In this document: positions 1-9,404 of the stretch, piece by piece
Position numbering within the stretch: position 1 is the stretch's first letter
Layout: each line of letters opens with the position of its first letter
From: Larix kaempferi
Lineage: Eukaryota; Streptophyta; Pinopsida; Pinales; Pinaceae
DNA: 64,000 nt
Reading direction: 5' to 3'
Assembly: GCA_027924585.1 (NCBI GenBank)
Contig: BSBM01000372.1
Coordinates: 38,554,501-38,618,500, forward strand
Program-made: the position numbers and the translations under genes
Notes under the pieces: model-generated
Databases searched by the model: none
The model's input: only the letters and a program-made list of their open reading frames with translations
Told to the model about the DNA's origin: nothing

Positions 1-66
1 AACAACCTTTAGCACCTTCCAACCAGGTTCCAATCAGACCAAGCTTCAACCGCTTTTCAACCGCGT

Positions 67-78
67 GCTCTGATACCA
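67..78 (-). promoter_or_regulatory. Primer-binding site (initiator Met tRNA type)
   Basis: The plus strand reads GCTCTGATACCA, so the minus strand reads TGGTATCAGAGC. This is the usual plant LTR-retrotransposon primer site complementary to the 3' end of initiator tRNA-Met. It lies three bases from the LTR end. Confidence 0.75.
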
Positions 79-81
79 CTT

Positions 82-340
82 TGACAAAGTGTCCTCAGAC
101 ACATAACTTTATTAATGAAGAAGGAAAAATTACATCACACAGATGTGAGGGCTAAATCCCGAAAGATTACCTCACATAGAAAACTCGATGGATTTAAATA
201 TCCAAAGAGTAACAACTAATTTACCGTTACCAAAACTAACTAAGGGACACCTCACATAATCACGTGAGTGTGTAGATGCCCTTTTACATTTATTAAACTA
301 AACTTCTATTTACTACATTTTTGGATCATAATTCCTAACA
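82..340 (-). repeat. LTR of the left-edge Copia-like element
   Basis: This 259-bp segment reads TGTTAGGAATTATGATCC at its start on the minus strand and ends in TTTGTCA, giving the usual TG...CA ends. An AATAAA-type signal lies near its 3' end on the minus strand (CATTAATAAAG near 109-118). No partner LTR is in the window, so the boundaries rest on the terminal dinucleotides and the adjacent primer site. Confidence 0.65.
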
Positions 341-580
341 TGGAGCTTGGAGCAACCCTCTTGGACATTGTAAGAGCTTCACCAAACTTCACATTGGAGG
401 TAATAGTAATACAAAAACCATTATTTACATCTTGTTGTTTATGTTTCATGCATATGTTTTAGAGTAGTTTATATTTCTATTTTAGCTTAATAATTTCCAT
501 TTACTGAACTGCTACTAAGGAGTCCATTCTTTTTAGTAGGTGCTCATTTGCACAAGCTAGGGGTAAAACCCTAGCTACAC
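341..580. other. Unassigned stretch between two retroelements
   Basis: There is no convincing coding sequence. The stretch sits between the left-edge LTR and the point where homology between the two LTRs of element A begins. The last 70 bp (from about 510) may be the start of an unrelated LTR that replaced the first part of the 5' LTR of A. Confidence 0.4.
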
Positions 581-985
581 CGCCAGTTGTACAAGTTCGC
601 TAAGTGGAGAATGACTCAGGGAAAGCGACAGCTGAACGTGCTTAGTGTTGCGAGACCGTTAAGTGGAGAATGACGCTGCGAAAGCGATTGGAGGCCAAGC
701 TAGTTGTATGAGGCCATTAAGAGGATGAACAGTCTACAAAGAAAGCGACTTGGAGTTGAGCCAGTCGTATGAGTCCGTTAGTGGAAGGGTGGTCGATGAA
801 GATGACATGTTGGTGTGTGCACAATAGGAAGGCCGAAAGCGACAGAACATAGGCGTGGAGGACTGCCATGACAGCACACTCGCTACTAGAGGCTAGTAGG
901 ATAGTTTAGAGAAACTATAGCAGTTTTGGAAACCCTAAGGGTTTCGGTCTTTAGCATTGTAAAGACATGACCTTCAGGCATGGTC

Positions 986-993
986 TATAAAAG
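986..993 (+). promoter_or_regulatory. TATA box of the element A 5' LTR
   Basis: TATAAAAG within GGTCTATAAAAGAAG. The matching position in the 3' LTR (12967-12974) reads TATAAACG. It is the best core-promoter candidate for the genomic RNA of A; transcription would start about 30 bp downstream. Confidence 0.6.
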
Positions 994-1196
994 AAGACAT
1001 TTTTGTAAGGGAAAGGGTTGTTGTTATGTTGGTTATTTTTAGGGGTTCTCTCATTACTTTTTGTTGTGGATGTATTGTAAGATCTTTCTGAGTGAGAAGC
1101 CATTGTAGAGGCTCTAACTGAGAGACCTAATTGAGAGAGAGAGAGAGTCTACAGCTAAGTACGCAGACCAAGAGCGGTTGTCCCCTTCCCATTAAA

Positions 1197-1224
1197 GATA
1201 TATATATATATATATATATATATA
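1197..1224. repeat. (AT)n microsatellite in the element A 5' LTR
   Basis: An uninterrupted run of about 14 AT units. The 3' LTR has only GATATATATG at the same place (13187-13196), so the array expanded in this copy after insertion or shrank in the other. Confidence 0.9.
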
Positions 1225-2034
1225 ACAACCGTTCTTGTGGACGTAGCTTCCCACCTAGGAAAGTGAACCACATTAAATATTGTGTTGTGTGATTGAGTGG
1301 AACAATGTTGTGTGTGATTGCATTTACCTATTTTATGTAGAAGAATGTCTAAATATTTCCTTGCATTCTGTTATGTGAGAAATTTTGTATGCATTTGCCA
1401 TCAGAAGAATATGGGGATGATATGTTAAGTCTGAATGAATTGATGAATGGTTAATACTTAGCTTTTTTTCTGAAAGCAGTGAATCAGTTATTTGCTCAAG
1501 TGTTAAGAGACTGCTTAAGTACTCTTCTATGTGTAGCAGACAAATGAACGATAATTGATTTGCATCTGCGGTAGATGATTAAATTGTAACCATTCTAAGT
1601 GTATGAATGAATGTTAGAATAATAGTCATTTCGGTGCATGAATGAGTGGATGAGTGATACTCAGTCCAACACCTTAAATGTTTCCGTGTACTCCAAGTAT
1701 AAAGTTGAACTAGATTGTTTGCAGTCTCAGTAGAAGTCCTGCGGTAGAAGGACTTAGTGGTGCGGACCGTGGCATTGCCCATTGCTGCCCAGTATCACCT
1801 CGCAGCGCATACCCCTTGTTGCACTGCGCAGTACGTTTGTCCAAACAACTCATCACATACTATGGAAACCTGATTCCGCAGTACCCCAGAGATACACCTC
1901 GGGTGAGACCTCAACCTGCTCGCAGTTTGTTGCCGAGAGGGCCTATGCGAAAGGGTTTTGTTGGTCAAAGGGAAACCATGAAGAACCTGGGTCTTATTGA
2001 AAACCTCTGGGTCAGCATTAGTCAACCCAACAAA

Positions 2035-2052
2035 TGGTTCCATTGCCACGCT
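2035..2052 (+). promoter_or_regulatory. Degenerate primer-binding site of element A
   Basis: TGGTTCCATTGCCACGCT starts two bases after the LTR end. It resembles the Asp/Glu-type plant primer sites (TGGCKCCGTTGCC...) with several substitutions. Position supports the role; the tRNA cannot be assigned firmly. Confidence 0.5.
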
Positions 2053-2075
2053 AGAATCTGTGATGAGTTGCAATC

Positions 2076-2576
2076 ATGATGTGTGACGAAGAATATCAGT
2101 TCCCGGAAGGCTTCAACAATTGGCATCTTGAAAAGAAAAAAATCCAAGCTTGGTGGGACAAGACCATAAGAGACTTTGCAAGGCAAGAGAATAGACATCC
2201 GTGTCTATGTGACACACAGTGGTCGAATAGATATCTGTGGAAAGATATTCACGATATTTTCTGGGCATTATTTCCAAATGAGCTGCACGGGTGTATCTCA
2301 TGGCTCGCAGAAAAGAAAACCTGTTTTCAAGGAGGAGTTCCTATAGAGTGGACTCCCGAGCTCAAAGCGATAGATATCCCATTTACACGTGCATTTGACT
2401 TTTGGGTCGATCATATGCTAGAAGGATTCATAACAAAACTTGCTATAGACATACTCAAATCCTACAGCCAAGAAAAAGCATATGTTTTCCAAGGATTCCA
2501 AGGTAAGTTACTGAATAATCTCAGTCTATACATTAGGATGTTGTTAGTTGAGAAAGGTGTTTTAAGAATGCAGTAA
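2076..2576 (+). CDS. Leader ORF of element A, unknown function
   Basis: A 166-codon ORF begins 44 bp after the LTR and runs without a stop to 2576. The product is rich in Trp (for example WHLEKKKIQAWWDK near the N-terminus) and aromatic residues, with no recognised motif. It is in a different frame from gag, whose ATG follows at 2593. A strong 5' splice-donor-like site (AG|GTAAGT) lies at 2501-2508, and AG acceptors lie at 2573 and 2586. Neither acceptor joins this ORF in frame to gag, so it may be a separate ORF, a gag N-terminus displaced by an indel, or an exon. I cannot name a family. Confidence 0.5.
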   Translation: MMCDEEYQFPEGFNNWHLEKKKIQAWWDKTIRDFARQENRHPCLCDTQWSNRYLWKDIHDIFWALFPNELHGCISWLAEKKTCFQGGVPIEWTPELKAIDIPFTRAFDFWVDHMLEGFITKLAIDILKSYSQEKAYVFQGFQGKLLNNLSLYIRMLLVEKGVLRMQ

Positions 2577-2592
2577 TATTCTCAAGTTTGTC

Positions 2593-4404
2593 ATGGTAAA
2601 CAATATATATAGTGATTTTGATGAAGACACCCATAATCTTAGAAGTGGGAAGAGATATAAATTTAATAAGAATCTTGGAGGCCCTGGACTCCACATAGAT
2701 ACCGAGATTCCTTGTGACCTTGACAATGAAGCCACACCACCATTTACCCCTCAGAACCCATCGACTACAGAGACCACGCCACCCTTATCTCAGAACCCAC
2801 CCACTACGTAGCCCACCCCATAGAATACTCATCCCAGTACGTCTACCCCGATAAGCCCATTTCGTTTCACTGCACAGAGCCCTTTATAGCAGCCGCGCAC
2901 TAGTCCGGGCGCTACACCACCTAATAGGACAATGGAAAACACTGATATGAAGCTACCAATCTTCAAAGGAACTGGTCTAGAGGACCCTGACTAGCATTGG
3001 TTCCTTTGCAAAGCCATATGGAGTGTAAGACAAATCCAGGATGATGCCGTGAAGAGAGCACAAATCATCACCACCTTTAGGGATAGAGCTTTACATTGGT
3101 TTATGAAGTACTCTCAGGCACAACCAAGAACCCTTGTGGAAATTAAAGATGCGCTTGCGTCAGAGTTTAAGAAACCCAAATCTAAATCTCAGTGTATAAC
3201 TGAGTTGAAAGAAATAGAGCAGAAACCAACTGAAACAGTCTGGGAGTTTGATCAAAAGTTTAAGACACTTTTGGACCAAGTCAGCTTTGTTATAGCTCCG
3301 CAACAACACAATGAATGGTTCATTGCTGCCCTGTTTCTCCACATCAGACTACCACTGATGCAATAGAAGGTTGCGTCATAGGTAGAGGCCTTGGAAATCG
3401 CAATGAAGCTAGAGGCTTCTTCGATTGGTGAGACTAGTTTTGGGATGTCTCATATCCAAAACCAGCTGACCACCCTAACACTAGAGATGCAAAGCATAAA
3501 AAATGGCAAAGAACAGGGGTATGAACCTAGACATGAGGTTTGGTGTACAAGTTGTAATGGAGAAGGCCATGACCGGGAGCATTGTCCAGTATACCACGAC
3601 TATATTAACACTGGTGTGCCCAACCCGATAAATCAGAATCAGGCCCCATGGTGTGAAATTTGTAGAACCACAGGGCACAAACCTGAAGACTGTTATCTCA
3701 TACAGAAATATGTGAAAACACCTAAAAATTTATACTGCACTTTTTGTAAATTAGTTGGACATGATGAATCCAACTGCCGTGCATATGAGCTAATGAATGA
3801 GAGAAAATGAGATATGGACTCAATGAGAGGCGCTAGCTTGTACCGCATACAAGAAGAAAACCAACCAAAACAAGAAAACGCGCAATATGACCAAGGAGGA
3901 TACAGAGGTCGTGGTGGTGGATACCGCGACAGAGGAAGAAATGATGGCCTGACACAGGGAAGAGGCCGCAGCTAGGTCATTTGTTACAATTGTGGCCATC
4001 TAGGTCACGTATCTAGAGATTGTGTTAACCCATGCACTACATGCAACTATTGTAAATCATTTGAGCATGTTATTCAAGAATGCCCAGTGCTAGAAGTGGA
4101 AATGCAGAAAAGAAGATGGATGGAGACACCAAATCCAAACATCCAGTGGATAGTCTCAGAGAATAGACCAATGGACTCGAGCATCAATGTGGTCATGCGT
4201 AGTGGTGCTGAGACAGGACGCAATAGGGGAGCAGAAGCTTCCATGTCAGGGGAGGCTCAGACAAACCAGACTCCTCTTGAAACAGTATGGATAAGGAAAT
4301 CCCCAGGAAAAATACCTGCTCTTGACCTATGAAAGAAAAAGGAGGTCTTCATCAATGCGCGGGATGCCTTCAGAGAACCGGCAATATAATCACAGAGCAT
4401 CCTG
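2593..4404 (+). pseudogene. gag: Element A gag: capsid domain plus five zinc knuckles
   Basis: The structural polyprotein, which would form the virus-like particle and bind genomic RNA. The frame opens with ATG at 2593 and an Asn/Arg-rich start. A Pro/Thr-rich linker follows (about 2730-2930), then a capsid domain (about 2940-3390) with a WF.KYSQ motif. Next come CX2CX4HX4C knuckles at about 3541-3582 (CTSCNGEGHDREHC), 3652-3693 (CEICRTTGHKPEDC), 3736-3777 (CTFCKLVGHDESNC) and 3985-4026 (CYNCGHLGHVSRDC), plus a degenerate fifth near 4036-4083. An RG-rich stretch lies before the fourth. In-frame stops are at 2809, 2821, 2887, 2992, 3364, 3379, 3973 (TAG), 3808, 4330 (TGA) and 4387 (TAA), so this copy is dead. 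The frame continues into protease. Confidence 0.85.
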
Positions 4405-5055
4405 TTGCGTAGTCAAACACCACATGTTCAAGACATGCCAGTGGCCTATGACAAAACAAGTACTTCAATAGATTTCAGTACCTCCGTTGCGCAGTTCCTG
4501 CGAAGCTGCATGAAGTTACTAAAAAGTGAAAATGCCATAGTAGAGCTACAAAAGCTCATAAACCAATATGAACCACAAATGGGAATAGAAACTTTTGATA
4601 GCGACGTACATCACATAAGGAAGCATAAAAGAATAGGCCGAGAAATGGGGCTTATTGTGCAGATAGGAGATTTTGAAATGGATGAAGTCATCCTTGATCT
4701 GGGATCTGAAGTGATTGTCTTGACTAAGCAGACATGGCAGCAGATGGGTCGACCAAAGTTGTCATGGTCACCTATCCAGTTGAGAATGGCTAACCAAGAT
4801 AAAGTCATACCTTTTGGCTGGTTAGCTGATGTAGTAGTTGACATCGATGGAGTCCAAAGTCATGCAGACTTTGAAGCTATCGAGATTGTGGATGATAGTC
4901 AGCCTTTTCCTGCACTGCTAGGAATTGACTGGGCTATTGATAACTTGGCTATCATAAACCTAAAGACAAAGAAGATTATATTTAAAGGAAAGCATATTAG
5001 GGTCATCACACCGTTGGATCCTATAGATGGTGACAGATACAGCAAGCCGATTTAG
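4405..5055 (+). pseudogene. Element A aspartic protease
   Basis: The retropepsin that would cut the Gag-Pol polyprotein. It is open for 216 codons in the gag frame. The catalytic triplet is D-L-G (ILDLGSEVIVL, about 4690-4722) in place of the commoner D-S/T-G. A downstream PALLGIDWA segment (about 4912-4938) matches the hydrophobic-Gly motif of the family. TAG at 5053 ends the open stretch, and the same frame continues into the next module. Confidence 0.75.
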
Positions 5056-5966
5056 GAGGAATCCAAGGCTCAAGAGTTGGACAAACTATACCAGCTCACT
5101 GCGAACCAGGAAGATTGCATTAATCCTACTGTGGATGGTACAGTTAGCTGGAGATGTGACAGCTCCTGCGTCTCTGAATCGGAGGCAGGACTGGAAAATT
5201 GGAAAAGCCGCATGCATGAAGTATCAGCAAGAAGGTGCATGCATGTTATGAAGTCACTGCACTGGATTGGAAAGGAGGTAAGTCCCATCCCCACATATGA
5301 TGGTTTTGCTAATGTTTACATTTTCATCCAAGAATATATTGCAGCAGTTCGAAATGAGCATAGGTTACCCGCATTGGATATGGCCTTCCGTGACACACCA
5401 GCCAAATGGTGGGCTATGCACAAGTAGACATTGACCACTTGGGATCAATGTAGGATTAAGATGCAGATTCGGTTTGCCGACAGGGTTACTTTACCCTTTG
5501 AGAAGTTTAATGGACAGACAGATCCTAGTCAGCACATTGAAGTCTGTTCGTAGGAATGGCTAGAAAGGCCATAGGAAGAATGGGTGCATTTGTTTGCACA
5601 TACCTTGGAGGACAACATTCCAAATAAATGGTACCTAGACCAGGAGTTGCGCAGGGAAACCACCGATTGGGAGATGTTAACTACCAACTTCCAGAAGTAT
5701 TCAACTTCGAGGACGAGAATCCATTGATCCATGAGGCATTGTAGATAATTAAGGAACGCATATTCAGGAAATATTGTCCTCATGAAAGTATGACCTTGGA
5801 GGAATTTTTTGGGGCAGATCGCGTTCCCGCGAACCTACAGTTAGAATGGGAAGAACACGAAGAACATCCTATGAAATGTTATAACCTAGCTGAAGAAGTC
5901 GATGATAGAAACGAAGACGATGAGGATGATATACGCAACATAAACATACCAGAGTTGGATGGTATG
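5056..5966 (+). pseudogene. Two tandem capsid-like modules between protease and RT of element A
   Basis: Downstream of protease the frame encodes a module with a retrotransposon-gag look (about 5270-5480): PTYDGF..., then FRDTPAKWWAMHK, then W..CR.....RF. A second one follows (about 5485-5760): FNGQTDPSQHIEVC, WVHLFAHTLEDN, W and a closing L..NFQKY. Both are separate from the main capsid in gag. Stops are at 5425, 5551, 5572 and 5742 (TAG). A one-base loss near 5700 moves the frame to that of RT. An acidic stretch (about 5860-5935) precedes RT. Assignment as capsid-like rests on spacing of W, F and TDP..H residues and is an inference. Confidence 0.6.
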
Positions 5967-7600
5967 TGAGATGTAGAAGGACCTCTGTTGGAAATCCCAG
6001 ATATGAGCGGACCGATAAAGACACGGAAGTTGAATATTGGCACAAGTAAAGAATTGAAGTTCGCATCAATCGAAGACTATTGGGACGATTAGACTGTTAC
6101 GGAGATTGCAAACACTTTACATGAGTATCAGGAGTTGTTTCCGACAAAATTTACAGAAATGAAAGAAATTCTGGGAGACCTAGGAGTCATGAAGATCCCC
6201 TTGAAGCCAGGCGCTAAGCCTGTGAAGCAGAGGCCATATAGATTGAACCCACGGTATAAAGAAAGAGTGCGCACAGAGCTAGATAAGATGCTAGAAGCAG
6301 GAATCATTGAACCTGTTGAGGAATCTGAGTGGATTAGTCCCATGGTCGTTTAGGATAAGAAAACAAAGGGTGAGATTAGGATTTGTGTGGATCTCAGAAA
6401 ATTGAATGATGCTTCTATGCACGACCCATTCCCCACTCCTTTCACAGATGAAGTGCTTGACAATGTTGGAGGGAATGAGGCTTATTCCTTTACTGATGGT
6501 TTCTCTGGATATCATCATATTAGAATTGATCCAACGAATAGGCATAAGACAACCTTTGCTACAGAATGGGGGTCATTCCCGTACACAATGATGCCTATTG
6601 GGCTGAAGAACACGTCTGCCATATTTTCCCGTTTCATCGTTGCAACATTTAAAGATTTTATGCACAAGTTTCTGGAATCCTATTTTGATGATTGGACTGT
6701 GTTTGGTCTATTGAAGAACCATTGCACAAATCTTAGAATGATGCTTGAAAAGTGTAGACAACATCAGATCTCATTGAATCTGAAGAAGTGAATCTTCTGT
6801 GTTCCATACATAATTTTACTCGGACACATTGTCTGTAAGCAGGGATTGATGGTGGACCCTATGAAGATTGCCATCATTGTAAATTTTCCCACACCAACTT
6901 CCATTAATATGTTGCGCTCTACCTTAGGCCATATTAGATATTACAGGAAGTTCATAAAGGGTTATGCGCAGATAACCGCAGCAATGGAAAATATGCTAAA
7001 GAAAGACGCACCGTTCATTTGGAACGCGGAATGTGAACAGTGTTTTGACACACTTAAAGAAAAGATGGTTACTACACCGATCCTAGTCTTCCCAGACTAG
7101 GAAAAGCCGTTCCATGTTCATGTTGATGCATCATGCATTGCCCTGGGAATTGTATTACCTCATCCATGAGAAGGAGGTATTGACCATCCCATTTCATTTT
7201 CAAGCAGAAAGCTCTCGATAGCGGAAAAAAATTACACTACTACTGAGAGGGAAGGCCTTGCGATGGTATACGTGCTCTAGAAATTCAGACACTACTTGCT
7301 TGGTGCGCACTTCCTTATGTTCACTGACCATTCTGTGTTGAAATACTTGGTCAATAAGCTAGTGTTAGGGGGGCGCATATGCAGATGGCTATTGCTATTC
7401 CAGGAGTATTATTTTGAAATTGTTGTTAAGCCTGACAGGATGAACTTGGGACCTGACCATCTCTCGAGGATTGAGTCAAGAGAAGAGCCGATGAACATTG
7501 AAGACAGTCTGCCTGATGCGCAGTTATTTGCTATACAGATTGCCAATGATTATTATAAGGACATCATCGAGTTCTTAACAACAGGATTGGCACCGCAGGA
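5967..7600 (+). pseudogene. pol: Element A reverse transcriptase and RNase H
   Basis: RNA-dependent DNA polymerase with linked RNase H, acting in the virus-like particle. The RT region (about 6100-6790) shows LDKMLEAGIIEP, ICVDLRKLND, FTDGFSGYHHI and the catalytic box YFDDWTVFG (about 6679-6705; F-D-D in place of Y-V-D-D). The thumb/connection GLMVDPMKIA and LGHIRYYRKFI follows. RNase H begins near 7110 (VHVDASCIALG) and includes TTEREGLAMVY and FTDHSVLKYLVN, ending near DHLSRI (about 7456-7475). Stops: TGA at 5967, 6789 and 7167; TAG at 6090, 6351, 7098 and 7278. The frame is position 3 throughout. Confidence 0.88.
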
Positions 7601-8818
7601 GTTCTCCATCCAACAAAAGAAGCAGCTGGTAGTGCGGGCCGTAGACTTCACTATTATTGCAGATCAATTATACAAACTCGGACCGAATGAAGTCTTGTGT
7701 AGATGTGTACTAGACCATGAGAGACCATTCATCTTAGTAGATGTGCACTCATGGATCGCAGGAGGACATTATGCAGGAAGGGTTACCACGCAGAAGATAC
7801 TATGCGCAAGACTATGGTGGCCTACAATCCATAAGACTCTAAAGAACATAGCCGGAACTGCGATGTATGTCAGAGGACAGGAAAACCTTTGCACAGGGAT
7901 GAGATGCCATTGAATCCATAGTTGACCTTGCAGGCATTTGAAAAATGGAACATTGATTTTGTGGGACCTATAAATCCACCAGGGAAAAGAATTGGTGTGA
8001 GGTATATCATTATTGCTACTGACTACCTCACTATATGGGTAGAAGCAAAACCGGTGAAGGACTGTAGCGCAGGAACTGCCGCGCAGTTCATTTTTGAAAA
8101 AATATTGTCAAGATTCAGGTGCCCAAATATTTTGATGAGTGATCAAGGCACTCACTTTTTAAACAAGACTATTGAAGCTCTCACAGAGGAATTCCATATC
8201 CATCATCAGCGTAGTACACCATATCACCCGCAGGCGAATGGCATTGTTGAGGATTTCAATAAAATACTGGAGAATGCGCTGACTAAAGTTTGTAATGTGA
8301 ATAGAGATGATTGGGACTTTCACATCTCATCTGTGTTATGGGCATACATGACCACTTGCAAGAAATTGACAGGGCACACACCCTTTTGGTTGGCTTACGG
8401 ACAGGAAGCTATAATGCCAATGGAGTACATTGTCCCTAGCTTAAGAATCGCTGCATTCATAGGGATGGTAGACCCCAGAGTGCTAGAAGAAAGGTTGCTA
8501 CACCTAGTTGGGTTGGAGGAAGACCGCGTCATCGTAGGCTTCCACCAGCAAGTCCAGAAAGACCGTGAGAAAGCATGGCATGATCGCCATATAAAGAACA
8601 AGTGCTTTTAGGTAGGTGACCTATTCCTCTTGTATGATAGCAAATTCATGAAGTTTCCTGGTAAATTTAAGATGCATTGGCTTGGTCCATATACTGTGAT
8701 ACATGTTACTAACACCGGTGCAGTCCAGTTAGCCAATTTAGCTGGAAATACCCTACCAACTTTGATAAGCAGGCTAAAGCTGTACCATGACAGCCCTGCT
8801 TCATAGAATCCTGAATGA
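7601..8818 (+). pseudogene. Element A integrase
   Basis: DDE integrase, which would insert the cDNA. The HHCC zinc region spans about 7746-7880; the frame shifts near 7850, so the two Cys are read in frame 2. The catalytic core shows all three acidic residues: WNIDFVGPI (about 7949), LMSDQGTHF (about 8132) and [12 protein letters not shown] (about 8238). A C-terminal GPYTV...LKLYHD segment follows and no chromodomain is seen. TAG codons at 7919, 8609 and 8804 interrupt it; the natural end is probably TGA at 8816-8818. Confidence 0.85.
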
Positions 8819-9404
8819 TAAGCAGAGAAATAAATTTCTAAGTGTCAAGTACAGTTGAAATTGGACATTGGAAATGTAAAGGAGTCTGTACATGTACGAT
8901 AAGTAGAACAATGTGTGTATCGCGCAACACTACTAAAGCTGTGCGGGAAAAGAAAAAAAAAAGAAAGAGAAGAAGTAGGGAAAGAAAAAGGGAGCCACGC
9001 AGATTCAAACACCGACACTGCGAAGTAACTGCGCAGGATCAGAGATGCACTACCGCACAGCTCAGCACAGTGCTCAGAAAAATAGCCGTTACCCTGCTTT
9101 TGAGAAAAATATAGCCATTAGGTGACTATTGCAAGCACTCGCTTGAGCATTTAACGGAAAGATAACCGTTCTGAACACGTTGACGATGGAAGAGACTGAA
9201 GGATTCGTTCAAATTGGCCAATGGACACCTCATTAAATGCTCATCTAGCCATTGGAAGGCGTGGAGGGACTCAGCTGCACCTATAAATAACACTGCATAA
9301 GGACTCGCGGCCATTACCAAACGCTTAGAATTTTCATTCGAGTTTCTCTTGGGTTAGAAATCCTTAGTCATATCTCAGAAACAGTTTCCTACTCTCGCCA
9401 GTGA
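8819..9404 (+). other. Non-coding spacer between pol and accessory ORF of element A
   Basis: No coding is seen. A purine-only tract lies at about 8948-8990 (AAGAAAAAAAAAAGAAAGAG and beyond), which could be an internal polypurine tract. A TATA box at 9282 and a long pyrimidine-leaning leader precede the ATG at 9405. The spacer looks like a promoter region for the ORF that follows. Confidence 0.5.
9282..9289 (+). promoter_or_regulatory. Candidate internal TATA box upstream of element A accessory ORF
   Basis: TATAAATA in the context GCACCTATAAATAACACTGC, about 116 bp before the ATG at 9405. This is a good plant core-promoter match and lies well outside the LTR. It would give the accessory ORF a subgenomic transcript of its own. 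No expression evidence is available. Confidence 0.5.

Larger units (their letters stand above)
1..340 (-). mobile_element. Copia-like element, 5' end only (runs off left edge)
   Basis: An LTR at 82-340 is followed, in minus-strand sense, by a primer-binding site at 67-78 matching the initiator-Met tRNA end. Only 66 bp of internal sequence lie inside the window and they hold no recognisable coding. The remainder of the element would extend leftward. The short LTR and Met primer suggest a Ty1/Copia element, but no pol sequence is visible to confirm it. Confidence 0.7.
581..2032 (+). repeat. 5' LTR of element A (first ~340 bp missing or replaced)
   Basis: It matches the 3' LTR from CCGCCAG at 581 to the terminal CAACCCAACA at 2032, with scattered substitutions. 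The 3' LTR starts about 340 bp further upstream at 12221, and that part has no counterpart here. The copy contains a TATA box at 986 and an AT microsatellite at 1197 that is expanded compared with the 3' copy. Confidence 0.85.

Noticed and set aside
2593-8818. TAG recoded as glutamine in this genome or element
   Set aside because: TAG often sits where Gln is expected, but TGA and frameshifts also occur, and sister copies (D1/D2, the LTRs of C) carry CAG. Decay by C-to-T change is simpler.
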